From assembly GCA_030512295.1 (NCBI GenBank), contig JAULSR010000005.1:558001-622000 (forward strand): 64,000 nucleotides of DNA. Direction: 5' to 3'. Shown one piece after another: positions 11,061 to 22,338 of the stretch. The translations under genes and the position numbers were made by a program. Every line of letters begins with the position of its first letter. Position 1 is the first letter of the stretch. The notes beneath the pieces were generated by a model, which did not search any database, was not told where the DNA came from, and was given only the letters and a program-made list of their open reading frames with translations. Source of the DNA: Bombardia bombarda (taxonomy: Eukaryota > Ascomycota > Sordariomycetes > Sordariales > Lasiosphaeriaceae).

Positions 11061-11132
11061 CGTCGGTGCCGACTGCTGTCCGGAGGGGAGAGATGGCGCG
11101 AGAAGTATGGTGATGTGAATGAAAAGGCCATG

Positions 11133-11140
11133 TATAAATA
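11133..11140 (+). promoter_or_regulatory. TATA box
   Basis: TATAAATA about 100 bp upstream of the ATG at 11234, in a position suited to the core promoter of that gene. Confidence 0.55.
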
Positions 11141-11233
11141 CACGCTTCAACCGCCATGAGCAAAAGACCCAGAGAGCAGATCATCATCACATCTCATCAC
11201 AACAAACCAACCTCCTCAAGCAACCCATCAACC

Positions 11234-11773
11234 ATGCATCTCCCCCTCCTCGCCGCCCTCACCCTCACGGGCAGCTCGGCACTCGCCCTAGCCATGCCCT
11301 CCCTCAACCCCCTCTCCCTCTTCTCCGCCCGCCAAACCGCCCCCGCCTGCCTCACGCGCGCCGAGGCCAGCGAGATCGTCGACATCTACGTGCGCCTCAT
11401 CTCCAACTACAAGGACGAGGACTGCGTGAAGTACTGCGCCGAGGACTTTGTCGACCGCTCCGACAGCATCAACACCTTCATCTTCCGGCCGCTGGGGGAG
11501 CCGACGTTCGCGACCAAGAAGATCTTCATGGAGGCGCAGGACGCCAACCCGCCGTTCCCCGTCGTGGTGGACAGCATCGACGCCGTCGACTGCGAGGCGG
11601 TCGCGCTGCGCTGGCATGCGACGTTTGGGGCGGCGCAGCTGCCGAGCAGGGGGCTGACCATCATCCAGACGACCAAGCGCGAGGGCTGGTGGCAGATCAA
11701 GAGCCTGGATGTGGAGTTTAACAGTCTGGTGTGGCTGTTGAATATGGGGGGGAATTATACGTGGGAGGGTTAG
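11234..11773 (+). CDS. Small secreted NTF2-like (SnoaL-type) domain protein
   Basis: A predicted 179-residue protein. The ATG at 11234 is chosen because it opens directly on a signal peptide (MHLPLLAALTLTGSSALALA, about residues 1-20); the open frame extends 26 codons further upstream with a polar leader that would bury the signal. The mature part resembles the cone-shaped NTF2-like fold: EASEIVDIYVRLISNYKDEDCVKYCAEDF, VDRSDSINTF, a strand with DCEAVALRWHATFG and a final WWQIKSLDVEFNSLVW. Five cysteines follow the signal peptide. An N-glycosylation site (NYT) lies four residues from the C-terminus. NTF2-like secreted proteins are common in filamentous fungi and their roles are mostly unknown. 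No catalytic residues can be assigned. Single exon. Confidence 0.75.
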   Translation: MHLPLLAALTLTGSSALALAMPSLNPLSLFSARQTAPACLTRAEASEIVDIYVRLISNYKDEDCVKYCAEDFVDRSDSINTFIFRPLGEPTFATKKIFMEAQDANPPFPVVVDSIDAVDCEAVALRWHATFGAAQLPSRGLTIIQTTKREGWWQIKSLDVEFNSLVWLLNMGGNYTWEG

Positions 11774-13916
11774 ATGGGTGGATGGGGGATTGGGTGTGGT
11801 GTGGCTGTGTTGGGAGAGGCAATAGGGGGAGGGAAATTGATATCACTGGCAGTTTGTTGTTGTCATTGTTATTGGATAGCTCAAGTTGGCGGAGTGACTC
11901 GATGAGACGGAGAATGTCAAAACATGATTGGACTCCCCAGAACCAGATTTTCTGCCTCTGCATGGTACATATGCAAGCCAAGCTATTTTGAGGGTGTTTG
12001 TGATCGTCGGGTCTGGTTGGGTATGTATATCTGTGTAACAGACATGAAGCTCAGGTCAACTCTCGGGATGCCACCCATCTGCTCTAGACAGGGAGGCAGC
12101 AGGGTGGTGGCTGTTATGCAATGCGGCGTTTGTGGCTGACAGGAGATGGGAGATGGTGGTGTACAGACGTGTCTCAACCAAAAAAAAACTCGTCCCACGT
12201 GAGTGGTTTGGATTCGTCAACGACTCACTCTCATTCTGCACGGTCCTTGGTTCTTGGTAAAGGTAGCGAGAGCAGGTAAGGCTGGATTGGCGGGCTGGAT
12301 TGAGTGCGCCCACCTCGTGCACAGTGAGACAAGTGGGCGTCTGCAGATCGAGATGGTGACATTGATGATGCGGCTTGGCTCAACATCGTTCCATCAAGAT
12401 ATATTGAAGTTTGCCGAGTACGTAAGACTTTGAATTGTGTCCGTATTCCACTACCGAACTGAAGGGGGCAGTGATCATCTTCATGTTGTGCACCGACGGC
12501 GTGCATGATGGCGTGCATTCCCCCAGAGGCTGAGGGAGGCATGGATTTGCTTGCTTACTTCGACTACCTTAATTCCCAAGAGGGTGCGGCTGAGGCGGAG
12601 AATAGCTCGGTGGCTTGATGGTCTGTCTGGGCAGGCAAGTCCTCAGGAGGATGAGGCCGTGAGGCCGTGAGGCCGTCATCTGTTGACCCAAAAGACCCGA
12701 TGACGAAACGGAGAAATGATTCTTTGGTGCTTTGGATGGACAGGGAAAGGGACACCTTTGGTTTTGACACTGTGCATGGAAATGGAACAGGAGGGCTTGC
12801 GGGGACGGCAGACTGGATTGGACCCCTGAATGCGATGAGATGGCCAAGGGGAAGCAGTGGGGGAGCTAAGGGGAGTTAGGAACCCGTTGGCACTAACGGC
12901 CTAGAGGGTCTAGCTAATTGGCTTGGCCTTCAATTTTGAAATTAAATTTGCAGGGCTCGTTCGAGTCTACTAAGATGGCTAGCATGCCGCAATGGATAGG
13001 TACCCACCATGCCACAAAGTATGTACCAGCGCGTTTGACAGGACACACCGCAGCGGCAGCGAGATCCCTTCTTCATGGTCCTCCCGTCCAATGCACATCG
13101 TCATGTGTGCTCCAATAGCCTACCGCTGCGCCTCCATCAACCGCTAATCTTCATTCTCGGCCTCTCTTGTCTATATTGTGAAGAATGCGCTTTAGAAAGA
13201 AGATGTCCGTGTAACCTAGGGATGGGAGTTGAATCGTCCTGGCCGCCCTTGCCTCGAGTCGAGGGCTTCATCTCGTTGATAGTGACATGAAGAAGGAAGC
13301 AAAGCCCTTTGTTCGCATGCCATTTCCATTCCAGACACCTTCTATCAGCCAACAATGGCCCGCGATTCTTCGCCATCGTGTGTCATGGAACTGGGCCAAG
13401 AGATCGTCTGAAGTCGCTGGGGTTCGTTTCATTGGAGCCAGGCCTGCCAGGGCAGGTCGCAAAGCACCCCGGGCAGCCCCCAGGTTCTCTGGGTCACTCC
13501 CTCCCTGTTCCCGCACAGTGCCTGACTGTGGTCCGCGGCAAGGCGACAGAGTCGCACCAGATTTGTTCAACGCCTCTTCAGTTGTCCCATCCCACCTTCT
13601 CTCCTCCTTTTTTGTAGTCCTCCTTCCTTCTTTCCGACTAGCGAAGCGCCACGCCCTTCCCAACTACAAACAACCCAACACTTCGTACTATTCTCCGCGG
13701 TCTGCTGTTGTTTCGCACACACAGTCGCTGTCACTCTTTTTTAAAATATAGTCACTCACTTTGCCAGCCTCGGCCACACCATTACCACTTTCATTTACTC
13801 AAACAACTCTCACATTCATTTCTACCAAGTATCCCGTCTTGACTTCAATCTCAAAACTGCTTTCTTAAACAAACAGCTTTCGCCTTCAGCAATATACCAG
13901 TCTCATTCTCGCCACC
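11774..13916. other. Long intergenic region
   Basis: About 2.1 kb with no supported gene. It holds a tandem repeat (12653-12676) and, from about 13590, a CT-rich stretch that runs to the ATG at 13917 and looks like the strong promoter and leader of the cell-wall protein gene. Confidence 0.45.
12653..12676 (+). repeat. Tandem repeat, three copies of GAGGCCGT
   Basis: Three perfect head-to-tail copies of an 8-base unit in non-coding DNA. No associated feature. Confidence 0.9.
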
Positions 13917-14785
13917 ATGAAGTTCACCATCCCCGCCTTCCTCGCGCTTGTCGCCTCGGTCCTCGCCGAAGACCCGACCCCCGGCTTTGACGCCATCCAG
14001 AAGCCCACCGAGGGCGAGAAGGTGCCCGCCGGCAAGACCTACAAGATCCAGTGGGAGTCGTCCGTCAACGTCACCGGCCCCGTCACCGTCTCCCTCCTCG
14101 GAGGCGTGTCCCCTAGCAAGCTCTTCATCCTCGACGCCATCAAGAGTAAGTACCCGGTCATACAAATACCCAACATATATCTCCACCAACAAAATATTAA
14201 CATAACCCCACAGAGGGCGTCGATAATAGCGCAGGCGAGCTCGACTGGGACGTGCCCAAGGAGCTCGGCGCCCTCGCGACCTACGGCATCAAGATCAGCC
14301 TCGACGCCGACCCCCACATCTTCCAGTATGGCTTCCCCTTTCAGATTACCGGCGGCGCTACCGCTTCCGGCTCCGGTTCCGGCTCTGGTTCCGCCTCCGC
14401 CAGCGCCCCCTCCACCTCGGGCACCGCCACCGGCTCTGGCTCCAGCAGCGGCGCTGTGACCACGGGCACTGGCTCCTCCAGCTCCGGCACCGGCTCCGGC
14501 TCGACCCCCTCCGTCTCGGAGCCCGCGTCGGACAGCGGCCCTTCGGGCAACGTCGACGTCCAGACCTCGGTCCCGGCCACCCCTGAGCCTACGACTGCTG
14601 CTACCTCGACCACGTTGAGTGTCGTCACCACCAGCGCGGCCACCTCGACCACTGGCGCCGGCGCGGTCACGACTACCTCGAGCAGCTCGTCTACTACCTC
14701 GACCAGCGGCGCGTCGGCTGGCAATGTTGCGGCTGGTGGGTTGAGCCTGTTTGGCGGTCTGGTGGCAGCGATGCTTTTCCTTTAA
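13917..14785 (+). CDS. Ser/Thr-rich GPI-anchored-type cell-wall protein with Kre9/Knh1-like N-terminus
   Basis: A predicted secreted cell-surface protein of 266 residues. The signal peptide (MKFTIPAFLALVASVLA) is followed by a beta-sandwich segment, PTEGEKVPAGKTYKIQWESS...PVTVSLLGG...GELDWDVPKEL, matching the Kre9/Knh1 N-terminal family of fungal wall proteins. A long Gly/Ser/Thr linker suited to O-mannosylation follows, then a C-terminal hydrophobic tail (LSLFGGLVAAMLFL) after a small-residue stretch (SAGNVAAGG), as in GPI-anchor signals. One intron at 14146-14213 (GTAAGT...CCACAG) joins IKK to GVDNSAGELDW. The start context GCCACCATG is a perfect match to the eukaryotic initiation consensus, and a long CT-rich leader precedes it, suggesting high expression. 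The exact wall function is unknown. Confidence 0.85.
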
Positions 14786-16201
14786 AGGGGTAGTGGTGAT
14801 GGGTTTTGCGATGGACGGATGGATGGATTCACTGATACCCCCCAACCTCCCCCCTCTTCCTCCACTTGGCGGAATGCGTTTTTTGAACTGTTGGGGACAC
14901 ATGGTTGTTTTGTTTTTCTCTGTTTGTTCATCTTTGCGATGCATAATAGGATGATGGCAAAAAAAGAAAAAGCGCATAGTTGGTGTGTCGGTTTGCGTAT
15001 AGCTGGATCTGTATGAAAATGGGCATGTAAATGGTACAAAGCGTGGGCTAGTTTCGGCTTAAACAGCCGGCCAGCGAGCTATTTCAATGCCTACCTTGTT
15101 TTGTGGGGGAGATGAAGAATCAGGGCCGATCTGTTTTCGCTGCTTTGGTAGAGGGGAAGGGAACAATAATAAAAAAAGGAGACGTTGAGAATACTTGGTT
15201 TGGTTTGTTCTCTTTTGACTTTGCTCGGTCGTTGAGGTGACGGATAGACTGGCTGACGGCTCACTGTCCTACGTGAAAGTCTTAGACCTGGGCATCAAGA
15301 GAGGACTTGCGTATCTTCTTGTGGTAGGTAACGTCGGGACTGGGGTGGTCGATGACTTTGATTCATCACTAGGTATGCTCCGATGCAGTACAGCTTTGGA
15401 GAGCTCACACCATGTGTGGTAGGTATAAAGTTTATCACTTCGCAGACCTGTTGTAACATTTGTTCGCAGGGATTTCCTGGAGAGAAGCTGGAACGGTGTT
15501 TTGAATCTTCAGGTTTGCTTTAAATAGCTGGCAAAGGCTTCCCAGGCTGGATGTCTATTTAATTGTATTGGCGCGTTTGGGCCATGATCGAAGGAGAGAA
15601 GGAGAGTTGGGCAGCAGACACAAAGCATAACGCACAAAGTCATACAGTAAGCTCATTGCTCAGCCTGTGTTGAGGGAGAGTGGCCAGGCCTTATCTGGCC
15701 GCGGTTCGGAACCGTCCGAATATGCATTGTCCCTGAGTCCCTGGCCCCTGGCCCCGTGCGCTAGGAACTGAACTTGTCGACAGAAGCACGGGCCATCCCA
15801 GTCCCTGTCGAGCCTGTTAACGCCAAGTGAGCGGTGAGACTGCGGCACTGAGACCAGACTGCGGGGCAGGGGAGAGATCTGGGACAGCAGAAGTAGAGGC
15901 TACCTCAAATATTGCTGTTGAAAGCATGGGAAAGTGAGGTACCGAGTATAGCACATGCCAGACTGCTAGCTCAGGAGCCTTCATGCAGAGACCCACAATT
16001 AAATGCCCCTCTTGTGGAAGCATCCCGCCCACAAACCCACATGGTGGCCGTACCTACAACTTCCTCATGCCTTTCCGACCAACCCTATTCCCTTTCCTCC
16101 TTCTCTGTTTTTTCCCTATCCTCTGCTGCGCTGCGCGCTCCACGACTTTGCTTTTTGATTGACAACTGCCATATACCGTTTTCAGAACCAATTGAGTCAA
16201 A
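14786..16201. other. Intergenic region between the cell-wall protein and alpha-tubulin
   Basis: About 1.4 kb. No supported gene or RNA. The last 150 bp are pyrimidine-rich, as expected for the alpha-tubulin promoter. Confidence 0.45.
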
Positions 16202-18184
16202 ATGAGAGGCGAGGTGAGTCTAGCGTGACATGTGCGTCTACTACCCAACAACACAAAAATACATGGCCACTTCAGGGACCTCCCGCACCTGTGCGGGTAC
16301 CTTGTCGCCGGGGACGTAGCTGTGGCTTTCAGGTCACTGGCGGTCTGGCACCATCACTACGACGATGGCACTTGGAGAAATAGCTCCATTGGGCCAATTC
16401 ACGACTTCATTGTTACTTTTCCACCATCTGCCTCTTGGGAATCTCTGCCTCTTGGGAATCTTTGTGACAGCACATGGATCATGGAAGGACTTCATGAATC
16501 CCAACAAACACCACCCAAACTTCCTGACGCCATGAACTGGCGCCCACCTCCACGACCTCCCCGAGCTCCCAATTCCCACGACATCTGTCAGCTTCGCCAT
16601 ATAGGAGTACCTGAGTAGTTACTAATGCAGCTGCAAATAGATTCTTCATCTTCACCTGGGCCAGGCTGGTATCCAACTCGGTAACAGCGCCTGGGAACTG
16701 TGAGCCAACACACCGCCTTTAACCCCCCTCTTGACTGTCCGCCGACTGACCTTGTCTAGTTACCTCCTCGAGCACGGTCTCGGAGCCGATGGCCGTCCAG
16801 CCGCCGATGCCAATGTCGAAGGTGGCGCCTTCGAGACTTTCTTCACCGAGACCAGCGGCGGCAAATATGTCCCCCGGTCCATCTTTGTTGACTTGGACCC
16901 TTCCCCCATCGACGAGATCCGCTCCGGCTCCTATCGCGAGCTCTTCCACCCCGAGCTCCTGATCAGTGGCAAGGAGGATGCCGCCAACAACTATGCCCGT
17001 GGCCACTACACCATTGGCAAGGAGATGGTCGAGAATGTTCTTGACCGTGTCCGCCGTGTTCTTGGTAACCAGCGTCCTCCTCCCTAGCTATTGCAAAACA
17101 TCATTTCTAACACGGTATAAATAGACAACTGCAGCTCGCTCCAAGGTTTCCTCATTTTCCACTCTTTCGGTGGTGGTACCGGTTCCGGCTTTGGCTCCCT
17201 CCTCCTTGAGCGCCTGTCTGCCGACTACCGCAAGAAGTGCAAGCTCGAGTTCGCCGTCTACCCATCCCCAAGGGTCTCTACCGCCGTCGTCGAGCCGTAC
17301 AATGCTGTTCTTTCTACCCACAGCACCATTGAGCACTCTGACTGCACCTTTTTGGTCGATAACGAGGCTGTTTACGACATCTGCCGAAGGAACCTTGACA
17401 TCCCCCGGCCCAGCTATGAGCACCTTAACCGCCTGATCGCCCAGGTCGTCTCTTCCATCACCTCGTCCCTGCGCTTCGACGGCGCCCTCAATGTCGATCT
17501 CAACGAGTTCCAGACCAACCTTGTCCCGTATCCTCGTATCCACTACCCCCTGATCAGCTACGCCCCTGTCATTTCGGCCTCCAAGAGCTCCCACGAGAGC
17601 TTCAAGGCTTCTGATTTGACTCTGCAATGTGAGTATTTATCACACCCAAAACCCCGAATATCATCCTCCCGCCAGAAGAGTCTAACAACCCCCTCACAGG
17701 CTTTGAGCCCAACAACCAGATGGTGGTCTGCGACCCCCGCAACGGTAAGTACATGGCCGTCGCTCTTCTCTACCGCGGCGACGTCGTGCCCACCGACTGC
17801 ACCGCCGCCGTCACACAGCTCAAGGCCAAGGCCTCGTTCAACCTGGTCGAGTGGTGCCCCACTGGCTTCAAGATTGGCATCAACTACCAGAAGCCCGTCT
17901 CGGTCCCGTCCACCTCGCCAGCCGACGGCGGCCTCGCCTCGGTCGACCGCTCCGTGTCGATGCTGTCCAACACCACCGCCATCGCCGAGGCCTGGTCCCG
18001 CCTGGACCACAAGTTCGACCTCATGTACAGCAAGCGTGCCTTCGTCCACTGGTACGTCGGCGAGGGCATGGAGGAGGGCGAGTTCAGCGAGGCCCGCGAG
18101 GATCTCGCCGCGCTGGAGAAGGACTACGAGGAGGTGGCCGCCGACTCGACCTACTCGGGTGATGAGGGTGATGTTGAGTACTGA
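16202..18184 (+). CDS. Alpha-tubulin
   Basis: The alpha subunit of the microtubule heterodimer, 454 residues. Five exons fit by phase and homology: 16202-16213 (only MRGE), 16641-16699 (ILHLHLGQAGIQLGNSAWEL), 16760-17064, 17125-17628 and 17700-18184. Clear landmarks are the GTP-binding GGGTGSG loop, LSTHSTIEHSDCTFLVDNEAVYDIC, SSITSSLRFDGALNVDLNEFQTNLVPYPRIHYPL (positions within exon 4), VEWCPTGFKIGINYQKP, and the acidic tail ending GDVEY, so the terminal Tyr is kept. The first intron is 427 bp, several times longer than any other here, and isolates a four-codon first exon. Length is normal for fungal alpha-tubulins. Confidence 0.96.
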
Positions 18185-18338
18185 GGGGTGTAAACGGTGA
18201 TTTGGCTTGCCATTGAGAATATGGCAGGTTATTATTGCTTAACCCTTTTGGTGCAAGAAATTTCCCGGAGCTGGATCAGATGATGTTGCGCGAGCCCTGG
18301 CTGTGAACTTTCTCTCTTGCTCTGAAAGAGATATATGT

Positions 18339-18368
18339 GCTTGCTAGCTTGCTTGCTAGCTTGCTTGC
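18339..18368 (+). repeat. Tandem repeat of a 12-base GCTTGCTAGCTT unit, 2.5 copies
   Basis: Two perfect copies and a half copy of the 12-mer in the likely 3' UTR region of alpha-tubulin, about 155 bp after its stop. Confidence 0.85.
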
Positions 18369-19377
18369 AGGAGCTTCCCCTTTATTTACAAACCCCTTTT
18401 ACTCCCTCGGATCTAAGGATAGATGGAGGAGGAGGAGGAGGAGCTCGATGATTGATGGACATTGAACGAAGAAACATAATTCCCCTACCCCCAGCACACC
18501 CCTTTCCCCTTTACTTTTGCTTTTACTATCTTGTTAGCAGACGGACGGATGTTGATGGGAGTTTTTATTCTGATGTGTTTGCCCGCATGTCTCTTTGTGG
18601 TGTGGATTAAAAGGAGAAAGAAAAATCAGTCTCTCTACATGCATGTGGTATTCCTCCAAGTTTGAGAGGCTGCTATTTGTTTGTCAATGGTTCTCTGTTT
18701 TGCACTTCTTTTTATGGTGAGAGATAAGCTAATAGGATGGATAAAAATGCGTATACACAAAATACCATACCTTGATGTGTTTTTTAAAGCCAATAGCCTA
18801 GTCAACCAGTGGTGACGTGTTGTTGAGTGTGATATCGAGACTTGGCCACGACAGTGACGGAGCAGGGAAGAGAAGAAACAAAATCTCCAACTGTACGTGA
18901 GAAATAAACAGAGATGTGTTAAGAAGCAGGCAGGTAGGTTCCTGTAAAATGTGTTATTTCCGCCTCTTTATATATACCCACCATTCTGCTCGGCTTACGA
19001 AACACAAAAACAACTTTACCTACGTGTGACACACTCCAACAATCGATTCACCGTGCCGAGGTCTTTCAAAAACGCCACCATGCAACAAACAGGCTTAGAG
19101 GTCTATACCTGGGGAAGGTAGGCATCCAGGTATCTAACTCATGCTGCCACGAGTTGAGGACGTTGTCTACTTTATTTTGTTCCCTCGCCAGCCTAAGCTT
19201 GGTGGACGCAATGCGCACAAAGGCTCGAGATAGGTAACCTCAGCTCATATGCATAATATCAACGAACTGCCTACTTCACCTAGGTGTAGGTTAAAGGCCT
19301 AAGGTAACTAATTACCAGCTCGCATAATGCAAATCCCAAATAATGGTCACGTCTCCATACGCAAGACGACCGAGATC

Positions 19378-19397
19378 AAAAAAAAAAAAAAAAAAAG
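19378..19397 (+). repeat. A20 homopolymer run
   Basis: Twenty consecutive A, about 85 bp beyond the NOP12 stop codon on the opposite strand. Confidence 0.85.
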
Positions 19398-19482
19398 CCC
19401 AACAGCAGCCAAACTCTACCTTACAAATCTCCAAACCTGACACGTGTACACAGACACCCGCCCACCCCTCCCCACCATCTAC

Positions 19483-21541
19483 CTACTTCTCCTGGCTCTT
19501 CTTCCACTTCGAAACTCTCGCCGCCGCACGGCCACCAGGCTTGCTGCTCGCGCCCTTCTTATTCACCACCCCCTTGGGCTTGCTACCCTTGAACTTGAGG
19601 TCCTTTGGCCTTCCGTCCTTGGCGCTGGCGCGCCGACCCTCGAAGATAATATCCTCCACCGTCTTCATCACGCCCTTTCCGCCGACCGCGGCCACGGCAG
19701 CGGCAGACGCCGCCCCACTGACAACGCCAGGGCCGCCTCTAGCCGGCCGGCGCTCCGAGCCGTCGCCGCCCTCGGCGCGGCTCTTGGCCCACTTCTCCTT
19801 GCCGGGCATGCCCTTGTACCTGCCTGGGCCGGTGGAGCCCGCAGCCGCCGCGGCACCAGAGCGGCCGAGAAGCTTGGCGGCGCGACCGGCGAGCGTCTGT
19901 GCCTCGGCCGTGATCTTGGGCGTGTAGCCGTTGACGTTGGCGTTCTTCTTCTTGTCGAACTTGCCGCCCTTGGTATTGGCGGGGGCGCCAACGCCAGCGA
20001 GCTTCTCCTGCTTGGCCTCGATGGCGCGCGCTGTCCTGTGCGGAGCCTTGCATCTGCTGACGCGCAGGGCGCGGGGAAGCATGGGCGGGAATTTCTTCTC
20101 CTGCAGGAGGATTGCCTTCTCGACGGCGTTGGCGTCCTATTTGGTGGTTCTGTTAGCTGGGGATCCGTGCAAGGTTGGGGGAAAAGGCGAGATGGGGGGC
20201 TTACATAGAACTGGACATAGGCAATGCCTTTGCCGATACGGGTGACGGGATCCCGCACAACGCGGACGCTCTCCACGCGGCCAGCCTCCTTGCTGAATAC
20301 GCACCATAGTCCCTCCTCGACATCCATGGGGACCTTGGTCCGCTTGCGCTTCTCGGTCACTTCCTTGCCGTCCTCGTCGATCTTGACGTTGACGACAGTC
20401 TCGTCGTCGACAAAGCCAAGATTGCCGACGAACACGCAGCGGCGGTGGTCGACGGGCGCGGGATGTGCCACGCTGTCGACCCTGATGTGGCGGTCGAGGA
20501 CGGTTGTGCCGTTGAGCTCCGTGACAGCGAGCCGTGCGGTAGCAGGGGAGCTGTAGACAACGTAGGCGTTGGTCGACTTTGTGGTGGCCTCCATGACAGA
20601 TTTGGTGATATAGGAGGCGCGCTTGGGCACGGCGCCCGATGAGAAGGCGGTCGAGCGGAAACGTATGGACTGGATAATTTGCGGGGGGGTTGCCTTCTTG
20701 TCCAGGATGGAGGACAGGTGGTTCAGCAGCGTCTTCTTGGCGCGGCGCGATGTGATTGCTTCTGACGAGACGTTGCTGACGAAGATTGTGCGGTTCGCCT
20801 TCTCGATCTCGGCCAGGGCTGAGTCGGCTGCCTTGGTGGCGGACTCGTGTGCTGGAACGTCGCTCATTGCGTCGTCCTCGTCGTCGCTGACCTCGCCGTC
20901 GCTATCTTCACCAGCGGCCTCTGCTACAGGCGCTGTCTCTGCCTTAACCCGCTTTCCGGTCGGCTCGTCGTCACCGGCCAGGCGATCTAGATAATTGGCC
21001 TCGAGGTCCTCGTTGTCGCGGTTTTTCCTCTTCCTCTTGCGCCCGTCCTCTTTGTCGCCCGTTGTCCCCTGTGCGACAAGCTTCTCTAGGAGCTCGGCGG
21101 CGTCAGCCTCGTCGTCCATATCCGAAGCCTCGCTGAGCTCCTCATCATCCTCCTCCAGCTCTTCAAGCTCCTCATCGTCCACTTCCTCCTCCGCTTGAAC
21201 TACGGCCTTTTTGCTGGACTTCTTGTCCTTCTTCTCCTTCTTATCGGAGGATGACTTCTTGCTGGATGATGTGGTCTTTCCCTCGGGCTTCGTGATGAGC
21301 TGATCGGTATATCGCGACGTCGGCGCGGCTTCGACGGGTCCAACCTGGCTCGATGTTAGCAAGTTTGCCGCCGGGTAGGTCTGTGTTGGTTGCCAGCTTA
21401 CACTTGTTGAGAACAGAGCTGCCAAGGTAGGATCAACGGCCTTGGAGGACACAGACAGTACGTTTTTACTGCGGCAGCGAAGTCAGCAAAGAATTCCTTA
21501 AGGGGACCTGGCGCTGGGATCTGTTCTTACGATTTGCCCAT
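19483..21541 (-). CDS. NOP12: Nucleolar RNA-binding protein Nop12 (two RRMs)
   Basis: A predicted 623-residue protein of the Nop12 family, which acts in the nucleolus in pre-25S rRNA processing and large-subunit assembly. Exons are 21531-21541, 21402-21468, 20205-21344 and 19483-20136, all consistent in phase. The second intron has a GCTAACA branch site. The N-terminus (MGKSKNVLSV...AVDPTLAALFSTSVG) matches the family. An acidic/lysine-rich region follows, then RRM1 (RTIFVSNVSS ... NAYVVYSSPATARLAVTELNG) and RRM2 (RRCVFVGNLGF ... GLWCVFSKEAGRVESVRVVRD ... GKGIAYVQFYDANAVEKAILL). The C-terminal third is basic and Gly/Ala-rich. It shares a 797-bp promoter with the divergent gene at 22339. Confidence 0.9.
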
Positions 21542-22338
21542 CGCGTCGAATCGCAGCTCGAAGCTGACTTGTGTACTTGGGTGCGGTTTGAGCTGCCCCT
21601 CGATGCAATGCAGGCAAAGAAGATATGGAGAAGCGCTGGAGGCAATTCAACCTCAGGATATGGCGTAAAAGACAGACAGTTGCGCAAATGACGAAGTACG
21701 AATGCTGCTGGATTGGATTTGACGTGGGTTTCCTCCAAAAAATTTTAGTCTAGCGGTCCGAACTGAAGGAATCGCAGCGACACAGCTCCTTTTCCCCACT
21801 GCACAGTGCTGTGGGAGGACTGGAACCAGAAAATTCGCTTATCGGTTCTTATCGGAACTGCCGCGCCCCACCGCCTCTTTACCACCATGAGCCGGTGCTT
21901 TTGGGCGGGCAGGCAAGGCAAGGGCCGCAAGTCAGGTTGCCCATTTGTGTTCCCTCCCGCTGGTCTGGTGTGGGCGCCGCTCTACGCTCGCCGCTCGCTC
22001 TCCATCCAGCTTCTTGTCAATACTGTTTGTTCCCGCCTTCTCCCACACGACATCCTCGCTGCACCGCGTCTCCCCAAAACGACTGCATTTGCGCACTCAT
22101 CTATTCGGCTTCTCTGAACATTGCGAATTTACTTTCAAACCGTTTGGTCCACCATCTCGTTCTCGCAAGCGCCAGCGCAACACTCGTGGTTCTTGGCGGC
22201 AAGCTGCCCTGACCTGCCCCCTCCGCGAATCCCTCCTGACCAATTTTGCGCGGTCTCTCCCGTCTGCCCACCGCCACCCAACACCTTGTCGGCGCGACAC
22301 CCACTGAAATATTCTCTGCACGAGTCGCATGGTACACG
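21542..22338. promoter_or_regulatory. Shared divergent promoter of NOP12 and the Dep1/Sds3-like gene
   Basis: A 797-bp non-coding region between two divergent start codons. It is CT-rich towards the plus-strand gene (about 21940-22330). Bidirectional regulation is inference from geometry. Confidence 0.45.

Larger units (their letters stand above)
9687..11233. other. Intergenic region, upstream of secreted NTF2-like gene
   Basis: About 1.5 kb without a supported gene; scattered short open frames lack coding character. Three copies of the octamer AAGTCGGA and a TATA element occur in its right half (listed separately). Confidence 0.45.
18185..19482. other. Intergenic region between convergent alpha-tubulin and NOP12
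   Basis: About 1.3 kb of 3' flanks. It contains the imperfect tandem repeat at 18339-18368, a GGA microsatellite near 18425-18442 and an A20 run at 19378-19397. No gene seen. Confidence 0.45.

Noticed and set aside
13287..13751. 154-codon plus-strand frame upstream of the cell-wall protein
   Set aside because: Lies in CT-rich promoter or leader DNA and has no protein-like features.
14039..14977. 312-codon minus-strand frame with Arg/Gly repeats
   Set aside because: Shadow of the Gly/Ser-rich linker of the cell-wall protein; the repeats follow from its codon pattern.
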